Origin: Aphis gossypii
Lineage: Eukaryota; Arthropoda; Insecta; Hemiptera; Aphididae
DNA: 64,000 nucleotides
Direction of reading: 5' to 3'
Assembly: GCF_020184175.1 (NCBI RefSeq)
Contig: NC_065530.1
Coordinates: forward strand, 33,581,260-33,645,259
Below the pieces are notes generated by a model that saw only the letters and a program-made list of their open reading frames with translations, was not told where the DNA came from and ran no database searches. This document shows, piece after piece, positions 1 to 11,530 of this stretch (within the stretch, counting starts at the first letter, position 1; each line of letters begins with the position of its first letter). Both the position numbers and the translations under genes were made by a program.

Positions 1-1182
1 TATTATCATCATTCATCACAATGCGGTTATAGTATATAATATTATAGACTGCTGCAGTAATGACGCATGTTATAAATAATAGTAAAGTTATTGTGAGCCA
101 AAAAAGCCAAACTCAATAATCTATATATATATTTATGGTCGATCACATGATTTGGAATTTTTAAAGAGGGGAGGAGAAACGACACGGTGAAATTCCGTCG
201 TCTATATTTTAACGGCGGCGGTTATACCAACTGTTGCCTCGGCGCGCGCGTATCGCAATATGTGCGACGGGTATAGGTACATAAATCGTGATCGAGACCG
301 CAGCGCGCTTTTATCGCACGCCCTAAAAAGCGACGTTTCGAAAGAGAAGGAAAAAACAACCCCCGCTCACTTCATACATAAGACGTGCTTGTAAAATGCA
401 TAAAATATCGCTTGTAACATAAAAGTAAAGTATACGGTAAAAATCCGCGACTTGATATTTCAACTGCTGCGACGCCCCGTGTGAATGATATACGTATACG
501 TATATATATATTGCATATGCGTTATTGCGGTGGTGCTCGTAAATCAAACGCGCGCCCGCGATTCTTACTTATACACATAATAATGATATGTATATACGCG
601 TATAACAATGTCATACTCGCGCGGTCGAGCCAAGTCGGGGGGAGGGGATGACTCGCGCTCTGGAAAAAACAAACTAAAGGCAACCTTAACGAAAACGGTG
701 GAAAAAAAATTAAATTAAAATATTCGCGCTCGTCGGACATAAATAATACGCGTGTATATTAATATATATTTCTCCTCGGAGACCGATCTTAACCTTAAAG
801 CGCCCACCCGCCACTCAACAGCCCGACGTCATCGAATACCGGTACAAGGCTTCCGACCGCGGCCGACATGATATAGGTGCCTATTATAATATATTGTACA
901 TAATAATAAAATATTTTTATAATCGTTCTGCGGGGGGTTCCGTTTATGCTGTTGTTGTATGTGCGTGCGCGGCGTAAAAACTTGATGAGCCGTCCTTTTT
1001 ATTGCCCGGATGACATTTTTGAACTTACGCGCGACTGACTGCACCGCTTCGGCTCGCGTTTGACATTCAACACGTGTAGCGCATACACAGTCGCTTCGAA
1101 GACCGACGGGATAACATAACATTATAAAGAGAACTCGAAACGGGCTGAAGACGTAACGTGTACATAATAATAATATTATCTG

Positions 1183-1214
<32 letters not shown>

Positions 1215-1340
1215 GTGATATATAACCTGCAGCGTGATGCATTTTTGCGGGCGAGGCAGGTGAGGGTGAGTTTTGGATGTTTAAAGCCCCCTCTCCATCC
1301 GTCGTGTTTACGTCAGAAAATAGCTTACTATTGGCTTGCA
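1..1340. other. Gene-less: GC/CpG-rich island series with TA microsatellite
   Basis: GC-rich patches at about 180-330 (CGGCGGCGG and GGCGCGCGCG words), 540-660 and 780-1130 alternate with AT-rich DNA. Open frames on both strands are overlapping and consist of Tyr/Ile runs from TA repeats or Arg/Pro runs from CpG patches. No domain was recognised. Candidate regulatory DNA only. Confidence 0.4.
1183..1214. repeat. (TA)n microsatellite with one TG interruption
   Basis: Alternating TA across 32 bp with a single G at 1200. It produces Tyr-Ile artefacts in translation. Confidence 0.9.
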
Positions 1341-1960
1341 AATATTCTCACCTAAAAATATTTTTTACTCGGTAATCTTGTATGATTTAAAACGATTGAA
1401 CCGAAGTAAATGGAAAGATTAGTTGAAAAATGTAACATCAAAGTGGTGTCTATATAACGCATACGTCTTATTATTATATACATTTTTTAAGTGTTAATGA
1501 AAATTTACATTCTTCAAATTTGCATTATAACAGTGAATTTTAGTATAATGAAAAAAATAATGTTATGATAATACTTTAGGAAGAATGTTTATTTGGTTAA
1601 GTAACTTAAAATAAAATTATCAAGTCTTAGGTACCTTTAATTTAATTTGAAATGTTAAAAAATGTTTATAGATGGTACAGTAAAATAATTTGCTGCAATT
1701 TTGTGAATTGAATTCATTAAAAAAAAAAAAAAAATGCTAACTAAATGACGTATTTATGTTATTTTTTTCGGTTTTTTTTCTATTTATATGAAAAGTATAA
1801 GAAGTTTCCAATTTTAAATTCCTCAACTAGATAAAAAAAAAAAACTCTTACTATTAAAAATGTCTTAAACCCTTAAAATTTTATTGTTCGGTATCGTGTT
1901 TTCAGTGTTTGGTATATGAGATATCTGGAAGTGCCCATATCGTGGTTTAGGCGTAGGAGA
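1341..1960. other. Gene-less AT-rich DNA
   Basis: Low-GC sequence with homopolymer runs (poly-A near 1718-1734 and 1833-1842, poly-T near 1762-1780). Nothing recognisable. Confidence 0.5.
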
Positions 1961-1989
1961 AGTTCTGAACATTTTTCGCACTTATCGCA

Positions 1990-2960
1990 GTGGTACGCGC
2001 GATTCGTTCAAACCATCATAACAACAATAATATTATAATATACACGCGCCGTATACACCGACGCGCTTGAGCGCTGCATTAAGGTATTGCTAATTGCTCG
2101 CGGCCACCGTATTACGAGGATAATCGTGCACCACGTATAGGTATACATTTTAGGTGGGCAAAGCACTTCCGCGATATACTCATAGATAACACCACGACGT
2201 ACGAATAAAACAAGCGCGGTATCGTCGTTAATCTACTACGTTGGGGGCGAGGGGTCATTTTTTTTTCTTTCGCCTCGAAGAAAACGGTCGGCGTCGGCGG
2301 ATAGGGAAAATGTATAAACGTTTCGAGTTTGCGGCCGAGATATAAAGTTTTTCCTCACCGCGCGCGACTACTTTATTGTTTTTCATTTCCTCTCCGGCAC
2401 TCGTCGTCCCCGCCGTATCCCCGCATCGCCACCCGATCGCCATCACAACCGAGTTTATAATATACACACGGCGGCGCACATTGTACAACGCGCAGACTTT
2501 TCTCCCATCGCCGCCACCACGACAGATTCGCGGAATTATCAAGAAATTAGTGCCCGGGAGAAAAAAAAAACCAAACAAAACGAAAGGAAAGAAAAAAAAA
2601 CCACAGAGAAACGAAACAGAGAACCCATACTGCCGCAAACGCGACCGCCTGGTCTCGAGCAACTCGAGCGGAAACGGAATCTTTTTCTAATCTTAATCTG
2701 CATACGAAACGGGGGCGCGTTCGGGAAAATTCAACAGATAGCTTTTTTTTCCGACCACCGCGAGAGATAGTTTTTAAGCTTAAGTTAGTGTATATAATAA
2801 TATCATTTCTTTTTCTTTCCCCGTTGAGTTTTCGTATTCTTTATACTGCTCGCGGAATAAATCTGAATACATTAAACTGATGACGACGGTACGCCTCCTC
2901 CACCCACAACCGAACATGTTGGCGGCAATTCAATCAGCTGTCTGTTTACGCGTTCGTCTT
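1990..2960. promoter_or_regulatory. GC/CpG-rich island, candidate regulatory element
   Basis: This is an abrupt change to CpG-rich sequence (GCGCGATTCG, ACGCGCCG, TCGGCGTCGGCGG, CCGCGCGCGAC), with GCCATC at about 2428 and purine tracts from 2550 to 2620. Overlapping open frames on both strands (2255-2662 minus, 2376-2690 plus) encode Lys/Arg/Pro-rich low-complexity peptides, so I do not call a gene. Confidence 0.35.
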
Positions 2961-4590
2961 ATATACCTTAACGTATATATAGGTATAGCTGGTATTCATA
3001 TAAACGCTCGTGACGTGATATAATATTTATAATATACAAGAAAACGCAAAACGAATAATGCGAGCTGTATATATATAATCATACATTTTTATGCCTTATA
3101 TATTGTATACTGTTTATAGTTTTATACCTATGCACGTTAGTAAGTTACGCCTAAACACACTGTCTGAGGAAATACATTTAAGGGGAAGAGCTAAAAGGAC
3201 TGGAACTTTTTGAAAATAATCGTAACTAATCTATACATAGGTAAAATATTAAAATTAAAATCAATTGTTTTCACATATTTTTTATAAAATGAACTGGTCA
3301 TTTATAAATTGTTTATATTATTCGTTTTTTAGTGTGATCATCATGATAATTTATTGTTCGTTATTAATGACGGATGTAGAAAGAATTGAAAAATATGTCA
3401 TTACAGTATCTTTATACTAGACATAACTAACTATCTAATATATTTACATTTACAGATTATCATTTGTGCGTATGTTATTATAAACTTTGTGAGTTGAAGG
3501 TATAAATAAATATTTTTTTAATAGATAAACTTATTTTCATTTTATTTTTCATAAATAAAATATATTATTAATAGAACATACATTTTCATTTATTATAAAT
3601 TCATTAAAAGTTAGTGTACTAGATGAAAAGAGTATATTATTAAATTTGTATTAAATATCAAAACGTAATTAGATAAAATACTGATTTTCGAGCATAGTAA
3701 GATTATTATACACTTATAATCTAATGATTAATGCAATATTTAAATAATGTTAATAAGCTTATATTATTTAAAATTTATAAATATAATATTTATGAATTAA
3801 GATAATAACCATACAACTTAAGATCCCCCATTTCTTCTTCTAAAAAAAAAAAACAATATCATATGAAGCTTGATCTGTGTATATATTATAAAGATAAAAA
3901 AAAGTTACATCTAGTAATTTTGAAGGAAATTAAGAGAATTAGAAATATTGCTTCAAAGAAATATTATAAAAAAATAATAGTTATTTGGTTTAATTGTAGA
4001 CGAGTGTTTTCAAAGTTAAAAAATACTCGAAGATAGATTCCTGATTAAATTTTTGTAAAATTCATTTTGTAAGTCCGCTAAAATGCAAACACTACAAAAT
4101 TGACGATTAATACGTTTTTAAACAAATAAAAATAGAGAACAAATTTTGAGAGGTATCTTTTTAAGGAAACAATAAAAAAATTTGACTAAAAATCATCAGT
4201 CTACGTTTCGCCATTTATTGTATTCTTATGCCGGATAACGTCGTCCAGATATTTTAAATTTCAAATGTACAACTATATTAGCGATATAAAATTACATTAC
4301 ATTAAATTATTTTTTAAAACATTTAACATATATACATTAGTACCTATAAGAGTCGATCACATTATAAGTGACAGCAAAAAAAACTTTGCAGCGTAGATTT
4401 CGTTTTTATATATTAGTGTGGTTTTAATAGTATACTGTATTTATTTTACCTGCACAATAGTCTTTAACTCGAATAGAAAAAAATTCCTCGGTCTCGCGTT
4501 TAAATCGGTTTATAGTGATTTTTTTTATTCAAAAAAAAAAAAAAAAAATTATCTAAACCAAAATCAACTCAAGCAGACGAATAAACAACG
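2961..4590. other. Gene-less AT-rich DNA
   Basis: Very AT-rich with poly-A tracts (for example 4531-4548). No gene, structured RNA or transposon end was recognised. Confidence 0.5.
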
Positions 4591-4611
4591 AAGACGTGTG
4601 GTTTTTACAAG

Positions 4612-4743
4612 GGTTGCTGATGGTAGTATTGGTTGTATATGTATAGACGTAATCGATTACGAAAACAAATTAATCTTCTCCGATAGCGGCGACGACCGTC
4701 TGTACAGTATAAACACACTAACCATGGTTGCGGGGGCAAAGGG
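4612..4743 (+). CDS. Candidate internal exon with beta-propeller-like (NHL/YWTD-type) sequence; unassigned
   Basis: A 132-bp stretch of clearly higher complexity than its surroundings is open in one frame. It encodes a 44-residue peptide containing GSIGCICIDVI and KLIFSDSGDDRLYSI, then MVAGAKG. This pattern (I-D...NKL.FSDSG..R.YSI...VAG) resembles a blade of NHL or YWTD beta-propellers. It is preceded by TTTTTACAAG, a possible acceptor with a weak pyrimidine tract, and followed by GGG|GTAGGT, a possible donor. Both junctions would be phase 2, so the exon would be symmetric. Reading past the donor meets an immediate in-frame TAG. No neighbouring exon was recognised on the plus strand, so it may equally be a captured fragment, a pseudo-exon or chance. 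The family resemblance is from memory. Confidence 0.25.
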
Positions 4744-6454
4744 GTAGGTTTTTGAACGCGATTAGTTCGATAGGCCCGACGCGTCACTCGACGAGTGTTT
4801 TATTAATGAAAATACGATGTAATGTACGCACACGCACGCACACAAATAATACCACAACATATTATATTAAAACTTAAAAGTTTACAAGAACGATGTGGAG
4901 GCGGTAGTTTTTTCTCTCTATTACAACACCGATTCATTAATGTGGTGTAGTGGTGTACAAGTGAATTCATATATTATCGTAGTACATATATAAGCCACAT
5001 AAGTAGATGGTATAGACGTTCCTACGAATAACAAAGCGGATTTTTTTTTCTGTTATTATTATATTGTCGAAGAGTATATTTTCTATTCTGTCCGTCTATC
5101 CTATTGGAACACCGGTAGCCGCTAAAATGTGTGAACGCGATCTCTCTTAGCGCACACCGTTCTAAATACAATAGGCAATAGTTTTCGTAGGTGTGTATGC
5201 GTCGTTTTTTCCCTCTGCTCACTCGCATTTGCTATGTCATTGCGCCGCCTTTCACGGAATAAAAAATAAAAATAATAATAATAAAAAAAATAACCGTTTA
5301 CGGTGGCCATCGGTAAACATCAAGGCCCCCCTCCACTCGGACATCTGAAGATAAAATACAAAATATGTATACGTACACCTATGTATATATACTCCATAGT
5401 AACATGAAATAACAACCGACGCGTAGGTACTGTACAGAAAATAATACCGAAGCACATTGGTCGTAGATACATGTGTCGGCCTAGGAACCGTATAAATCAG
5501 TGGCAGTGTGTCCGTCGTATCTTACATTATAAAATATATATATAGGTGTATACAAGTATATGAGTATTTGTGTGTGTGCGTGCGTATTATTATGTTCACG
5601 CCTAAAGAAGTCTACAGCGGATGAAGGTCAAACTCGCTGCACCAGTGTGCATACGTGCCGACGACTTCTTCGTGCTAAAAAATCGGAATCTGAGAATATT
5701 TAATATCCTAGACCAGTGGTTTTAAACATTTACCGTACACCGTTGGATTGATATTGTGGTTTCAGGAGCAATAATTTTGCATTTGAAATTTTCTGTAGGT
5801 ATCGTATAACTTTCCTATTGAAACATCGTTGTCAATCAGTGTTCTTCTTAATATTTTTTAAATTTTAATTATTAAATACATTGTACATACATGTTTTGAG
5901 AACATTTAACTTAGTACAAAGTTGAACCTGCAGTGTTGGTTTTTTTTCAATTATTATTCGGTACCTATAATAGGTAGTAATCAGTAATCACATACCTATA
6001 TAATATATTGGAGGTATTTTGGTGTTACAGTGGTTTGTTGTTATTAAATTATCAACCTATACAGACTATTCAAGAGTATATAGTACTCTCCTACTAACGT
6101 AGATTAAAAATGTAAACATAGGTTATAGTATTTCACCAAATTAGTTTCGACATGTATATGTCTTATGGCTGGGGGTTATTCTGTTAATTTGTGCGACACC
6201 TAGGATGTTACCAGTCGAGACGGTGATTTTTTATAACAACGTGTACCGATATATCTGCATGACGTAGTTTAGATACTCTTTGATTTTTTTCCAGCAGTTA
6301 TTGTTAAACAGAAAATTGTGTAATTAACAATTTGTATCTGTAGAAATATAAACAAACACAAAATGTTTAATAAAAACTTGAAAATGATTCCAGAGACTTA
6401 GAATAAAATATATATTTAAATAAAAATCAAACTTCTGTTACCGGTCATAATTTG
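4744..6454. other. Gene-less DNA with a small CpG-rich patch
   Basis: The patch at 5090-5340 has raised GC with GTGGCCATCGG near 5304. The rest is AT-rich with short TA/TG runs (5537-5580). Minus-strand frames at 5022-5455 are chance frames rich in Tyr, Phe and Arg. A possible hAT remnant (5714-5910) is listed separately. Confidence 0.4.
5714..5910. mobile_element. Possible remnant of a hAT-like element
   Basis: The left end CAGTGGTTTTAAACATTT resembles the common hAT end CAGTGGTTCTCAAAC. About 190 bp on, TGTTTTGAGAACATT could be the decayed opposite end. Candidate flanking octamers match poorly, so boundaries are guesses. The interior is AT-rich and non-coding. Confidence 0.25.
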
Positions 6455-6470
6455 CTCTCTCTCTCTCTCT
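6455..6470. repeat. (CT)8 microsatellite / GAGA-type tract
   Basis: Eight CT units at the left edge of a CpG-rich island. Such tracts match the GAGAG core bound by insect GAGA factor. Functional binding is inference. Confidence 0.85.
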
Positions 6471-6790
6471 GTTCAGCACTCCTTTACAACATAATAATAT
6501 ATGCGAACATGCTGGATCGAATCATATACGTAGTGTTCGGTCGACGGTTTGTACGTTTTATTAAGTCGTCGCCTATACGTCTATTCGATCGATGCCTACT
6601 CGTCAGACGAGTACCCACATAAATACGAGTGTATAATAGTGCTCATGTCCGCGATCGGAGAGTAGAAAGTAAGTAAAAAAGTACGCGCGCGCATGCGGTA
6701 CAAGTGAACGACGACCGTCGGTAGGAGTGATGTGGTAAACCGCCGCAGTCGGTGAGCAGCAAGCTTCGTTTGGTTTTATATTATTTATAA

Positions 6791-6814
6791 TATATATATA
6801 TATATATATATATA
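6791..6814. repeat. (TA)12 microsatellite
   Basis: Twelve perfect TA units. Confidence 0.9.
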
Positions 6815-7008
6815 GTATGAGGTCGAAGAGAACGGTCAGGGGATATAATACGGCGGCGATGAAGCCGCGTGACAGAGTGAAAGAGGACGAGTGCGAGTTC
6901 AGTACGTACGACGGAGAAAGAATGTGCTCGCGCGCGTTTGTGTATATGTATTTATACAAAGAGGAGACGAGTTGACTCAGCAAATTCGTTGATTAATGAT
7001 GGCTGTTT

Positions 7009-7049
7009 GCGGCGGCGGCGGCGGCTGCCGTTTTGGGGGCCGCCGCCGC
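7009..7049. repeat. GC-rich inverted repeat (CGG/CCG hairpin)
   Basis: Left arm GCGGCGGCGGC lies within a CGG run at 7009-7025. Right arm GCCGCCGCCGC is at 7039-7049, leaving a loop of roughly 14 nt. It can fold as an 11-bp all-GC stem on either strand. Confidence 0.75.
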
Positions 7050-7060
7050 AACGCGCACAC

Positions 7061-7096
7061 ACACATACACATACACACGTGTGTGTGTGTGTGTGT
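7061..7096. repeat. CA/TG palindromic repeat
   Basis: A CA-rich arm (ACACATACACATACACAC) meets a TG-rich arm (GTGTGTGTGTGTGTGTGT) at a central ACGT. This gives an 18-bp-arm inverted repeat without loop and with two G-T wobbles. It begins about a dozen bases after the CGG/CCG hairpin. Confidence 0.8.
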
Positions 7097-7388
7097 ACGC
7101 TCACACGTAGATCCCTATGAATGCGACTTAACACGAGGCAACTTGTTATGTACGTATATAATGTGTACGTGTACTGTGCAGCCTCCGACCGGGAAGCCCT
7201 TTTCTTTTCCATTTAAAAACCTTTTACGCCGCTTTCATACGTATATAATATATATATATATGATTATTATAGATATATACGAGCTGGCGCGCATACACTG
7301 CTAAGCAGTGGTGTGTATATGCAGTGTGTTATAATATTTTAGAGGCCTATGAACGCGTATGAGTATAAAGTATACGTATAGCATATAT

Positions 7389-7390
<2 letters not shown>

Positions 7391-7421
<31 letters not shown>
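7391..7421. repeat. (TG)15 microsatellite
   Basis: Fifteen perfect TG units. Confidence 0.9.
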
Positions 7422-7422
<1 letters not shown>

Positions 7423-7830
7423 ACATTTAAAACATGTCCTATATGTATCCGTCGGATGATGACGGTATGTGTATTACGAGGAACAGTACAAGTGAGGAAA
7501 TTTCACCTCCATTATAATACGATATGTATATAGGCTGTTTATGATAATATTGTCAACAACGAGTCCCCGGGGACCGTGACGGGGTATAGGGGATTTTTAG
7601 GATAACTAATTCAATCATAATATCCTCCCCGGCTGCCGAAAACGATTCGTAAGAAAACGCGTCCGGAAAACTTCGTCGTGACATCGCGAGTCGACTTATA
7701 AAAATAATAAATAGAAAATCGGCGACGGCGACGGCGATATGATCGAGATTTCGAATTTATTTTTGTGAAAATGAATTTCTCTGTTACCGGGTGTACGACT
7801 CGTGTCCGAACGCGTATGTATAAGATTCAA

Positions 7831-10830
7831 TAACCCACTTTGAACGATTTACAATCTAATATTGTATTATACAATGCCGTATTGCGCGGCTCGATAAAAA
7901 AAAAAAAAAAATAGTAGGTAATAGACGTATAATAAAATAATAATGTTATGACCAAAATTAGTCGACCAAACATACGTTTTCAACTATGAAAACGTTAGAA
8001 TTGTCTTAAGTCGATATCATTCATTTGTACCATGTAAAGCGTGAAAATCATAAAAAACCTTGTCCTCGCAGTAAATGTTTTACATAAAGGTTTTAGAAAT
8101 TACTTTTATTCGACGGTTCGTAAAATGCGACCGTGTTTTCTTATCGACCGGAATACGCGCACGTATACTTATACTAAATTCCGTCCTTGACACAATCTCT
8201 ACGGTTTCGTTATTATTTTCGCAAAATGCAATTCACGTTTTTATGATTACCGAGTTACCTATTTGGTTTGTTTTGCAACCTTCCGATCGGTCGATAAGCG
8301 TGAATGTAAACTATATTAAATGAAATTCGAATAAACAAAATATTACAGTCAATATGCCACGAATATTATATATTCTCGGGAAAATTATCGAGTACACGTC
8401 TTCGCCATTGCGTTAAAAAATATCTTTTGGCATTATTTTTCAATCGAACAATTTTCTAACGATGCATCCACCGAGAAATAATACATTCTATATACGATAT
8501 ATTTGTTTGTATAATATTATTAAACATAATTTTTTGATTGCTATTAATTTTTACTTGTAGATAACTAACTATTCAGTCATTATAGCGACACTTGCATGCG
8601 TGAAATTGTACTGTCATAAGTCCAAATAATAATATATAAATGTGAATGATGATGTGCAATAATAATAATAATAATTACAGGTAGTTAAGTATAATGTACA
8701 CTTGTTGGCGTAGAATCGGACAAACGTCAATCCGCACTCTTCGAATCACTGGGGATGAATCTGCAGTGCGGTATTGCCCATTATTATTAGGTATATACTA
8801 TATATACAAACGTGACGGAAGAGTAGAAAACGACCTAATCGCACGTGATGCGTGTATGATCGCATTGTACTGTCGTATAATAATATATCAATGACGATGG
8901 CGTTTAAATGATAACGTCGTTTCGATCTGAGTGTTTCTGGATTTCTGCGCATCCCGTTGCACCACGCTCTATACTTCCGGTCTTAGCCGATGACTGGTCG
9001 GGTTTTCGTCTCAATCGCCGCCGAACCCGACTCCCCTAGTCCTTTTGGCTGTGTCACTCTGTTGCACATCCGTCAACGTCGGACATCGCAGTCCGGTCGT
9101 CGTCGTTTTATCTCCGGCCCCGATTACTACGCGTAGTATTTATACAAAATCGATACTCGAACCAACGTCCAATTATATCATTATACACATGGGATATAGT
9201 AAGTTATAGTAGGTAGTAGCAATATTCGTAAGCGAAGTGTATCGGATGATCGAAATATAAAGTAATATTACAGTTACTCCAATGGCCTTTGCGTAAAAAT
9301 GAATTTAATATTTTAATCAAAATATACTTAACGTAAAAAAAATTAAAACAATGAGTTTTCTGCAAACAAACCGATATATTATTATTAGCTATATAGCACA
9401 ACCACCGTTTTCACCGTTAATGACTGGTCGTCGTCTGCGGCAAACCGAGCTCCAATATATGAAGGAAACCGTACAAAGCGATTCGTTTTTTTTTTAACAT
9501 TCTCATACCCAATGAAACGCATCTGTACCCATTGCACTTCTCTCAGTATATTCTCGTATTATATGTTGGTAGACTACTTTGATCGTGTAGTGGAAATGTT
9601 TGTAAAACTATCCTATCAACGGTTTAATGGACTCGATTTTGCCTCGGTTGCAGAAATTCCCTGGCTAAATAACCTCTCTAAATAGTTTACGCCGAAAACG
9701 CACAGTGTTGAATTATTAACTATCGAGAAAAAACGGTAGAGAGAAAAACACTAAACCTAATTTTTACCTTTACCATAAACAAAACAGGTTTTTAACACTT
9801 AATTGACTTCTAAAAAAGTTTATATTGATAATGAAGAATTAAAGTAACATATTGTTATTTTTTTTTTTTTTTTTTTTCGAAATTTAACGATAAATAAGCA
9901 ATATACTATCATGTAAATATTTTTTTTGAATGCAGCCTCCATAAAAAACTGAAATAATTTTTCAAAAATCAATAATTATAACTCCATGCGTAACTTATGC
10001 AGAGCATAATAAATGGCTTCCCTTATCCGATAATTTAGATTCCGCCCTACTCCATATTGCACCCTTTGGTTGAAATTCATTTCACACAAAAATAATGAAA
10101 TTAAAAGACCCTCGGGATACTTTTAAATATAATAATAGTTTGAAGTTTGAATACAGATAAACCAAAAATTGATTTAATGACTTTTAAACAAATACATTTT
10201 TATTAAGATTTATAATCACATTGACCATTAATGTATTTTACACATTTTTTCTAATAATTCAAGTTTTTAAATGTACTGTGTAATGTTCAATAATGTACAT
10301 AATATATAATTTAATTTCTAAACTTAAAATTGTTTTGATTTCAGAAATTCAATATTATTCACTTTTTTATATAAATCTTAACTACTTTATCACATTAAAA
10401 GTACACAATAATGTTTAAATTGCAAAACTTTTTTCCGGCATTTTTCCTAGATATTTCACTAAGACAAATGGTAAACGGAAACAAAATTAATATATACGAG
10501 TATATTATTATAATAAAACGAATACTTTTAAATCATATATTAGATTAAAACACTTAAAATTCGTGTTTTCATTTAGATAATATTTATTATGTAAAAAAAT
10601 TCTGTTTATAAAAATTCGTTATAGTTGTAAAAAAAAAAAAAATTCTAAATCACACATATGGCTTTTTTTTAAACAAAATAACGAACTATCAAATATTATT
10701 TTTCTATTTTCTTATTATCTAGTCGTGTTTTCCTTAAATTACATACCCATCCGTTTTAGCAAGTGGGGAAAAAAATATATATATTATATTATATACACAA
10801 GCATACATCAGACGACATGCCCCTCGCAAA
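7831..10830. other. Gene-less DNA with one CpG-rich patch
   Basis: The patch at 8890-9130 is CpG-rich (GCCGCCGAACCCGACTCCC, CGGTCGTCGTCG). An (AAT)n run is at 8658-8674. A long poly-T is near 9860-9878 and the remainder is AT-rich. Open frames at 8075-8323 (plus) and 8694-8952 (both strands) have no recognisable domain. Confidence 0.4.
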
Positions 10831-10839
10831 ACAATAATA

Positions 10840-11530
10840 ATGATTTCATTTTCACACGTCCGATCGAGCGGTGAGTCTAGGGTAAACTGCTGAGAAAAAC
10901 AAAAGTTTGCGCACACGGACAAATGAAAAATTGACATCATCAACCAACGGCCGTGTGTGTGTATATACAGCAAAGTGGTGCAAAGGATATGCTCGTGCGA
11001 GGGTCCGAAAAAATACTTGCGCCGGGGCGGCAGTGCAGGTGGTGGTGGAATGGTGGAGTGGATGTGGCGATAGGGAAGTAGAACGCGAGAAAAAATAAGT
11101 GAGAACTGGAAATGCGTGGGGGGAGGGCAAAAACCGTGAAAGATGGACAGTTTTTTCTCTTTGACCATTTGTCTTCGCCCATCGTGGTTAAGGTCTTGTT
11201 ACCGACAAACAATAAACACTGACACACACATACACACACACTCTCGAACACACGTGCGCATATACCTTCCTAAACTTTTACTTCATCACCCGTAGGAAGT
11301 GTTCGCGCGCTAAGTCCGTATACACTCTGTCCATGTACACACCGCCGTTTCTGTATATTACAGTGTTTATACTCGCCGCTGTGTATAAATGTACCGCGCG
11401 CGTTGTGGGCGGCGGCGGTTTGGCCGTTTTTTTCGCATCATCCGCGATAGCCGCCTCCGCTACTGTCGGAAACCTGTTGAACGTCTGTCCTACTCGCAGG
11501 GCAAATTGCGTGGGGTTAAAATAATGTTTG
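10840..11530. promoter_or_regulatory. GC/CpG-rich island, candidate regulatory element
   Basis: Raised GC with CGGGGCGGC, GGGCGGCGGCGG and GGTGGTGGAATGGTGG words and a CA repeat near 11222-11240. Frames on both strands overlap here. The plus frame 11333-11524 begins with a hydrophobic leader-like segment (MYTPPFLYITVFILAAVYKC) but then reads Ala/Gly/Val low complexity. I do not call a gene. Confidence 0.35.

Larger units (their letters stand above)
6530..7830. promoter_or_regulatory. CpG-rich island with hairpins and microsatellites, candidate regulatory element
   Basis: Two GC-rich parts (6530-7240 and 7560-7820) flank microsatellites. CpG words are dense (GTCGACGG, GACGACCGTCGG, CGGCGACGGCGACGG), and ATGGC occurs at 6998. 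Overlapping frames on both strands between 6603 and 7304 are His-Thr and Cys-Val runs from the CA/TG repeat plus Gly/Arg runs from CGG; not genes. Confidence 0.35.

Noticed and set aside
829..1341. 170-codon minus-strand frame, the second longest in the window
   Set aside because: It passes through TA microsatellites (Tyr-Ile runs) and mixed sequence without any family motif. Compositional chance frame.
8735..8760. TTCGAATCACT word resembling a tRNA T-arm
   Set aside because: No acceptor stem, D-arm or anticodon arm at the right spacing.
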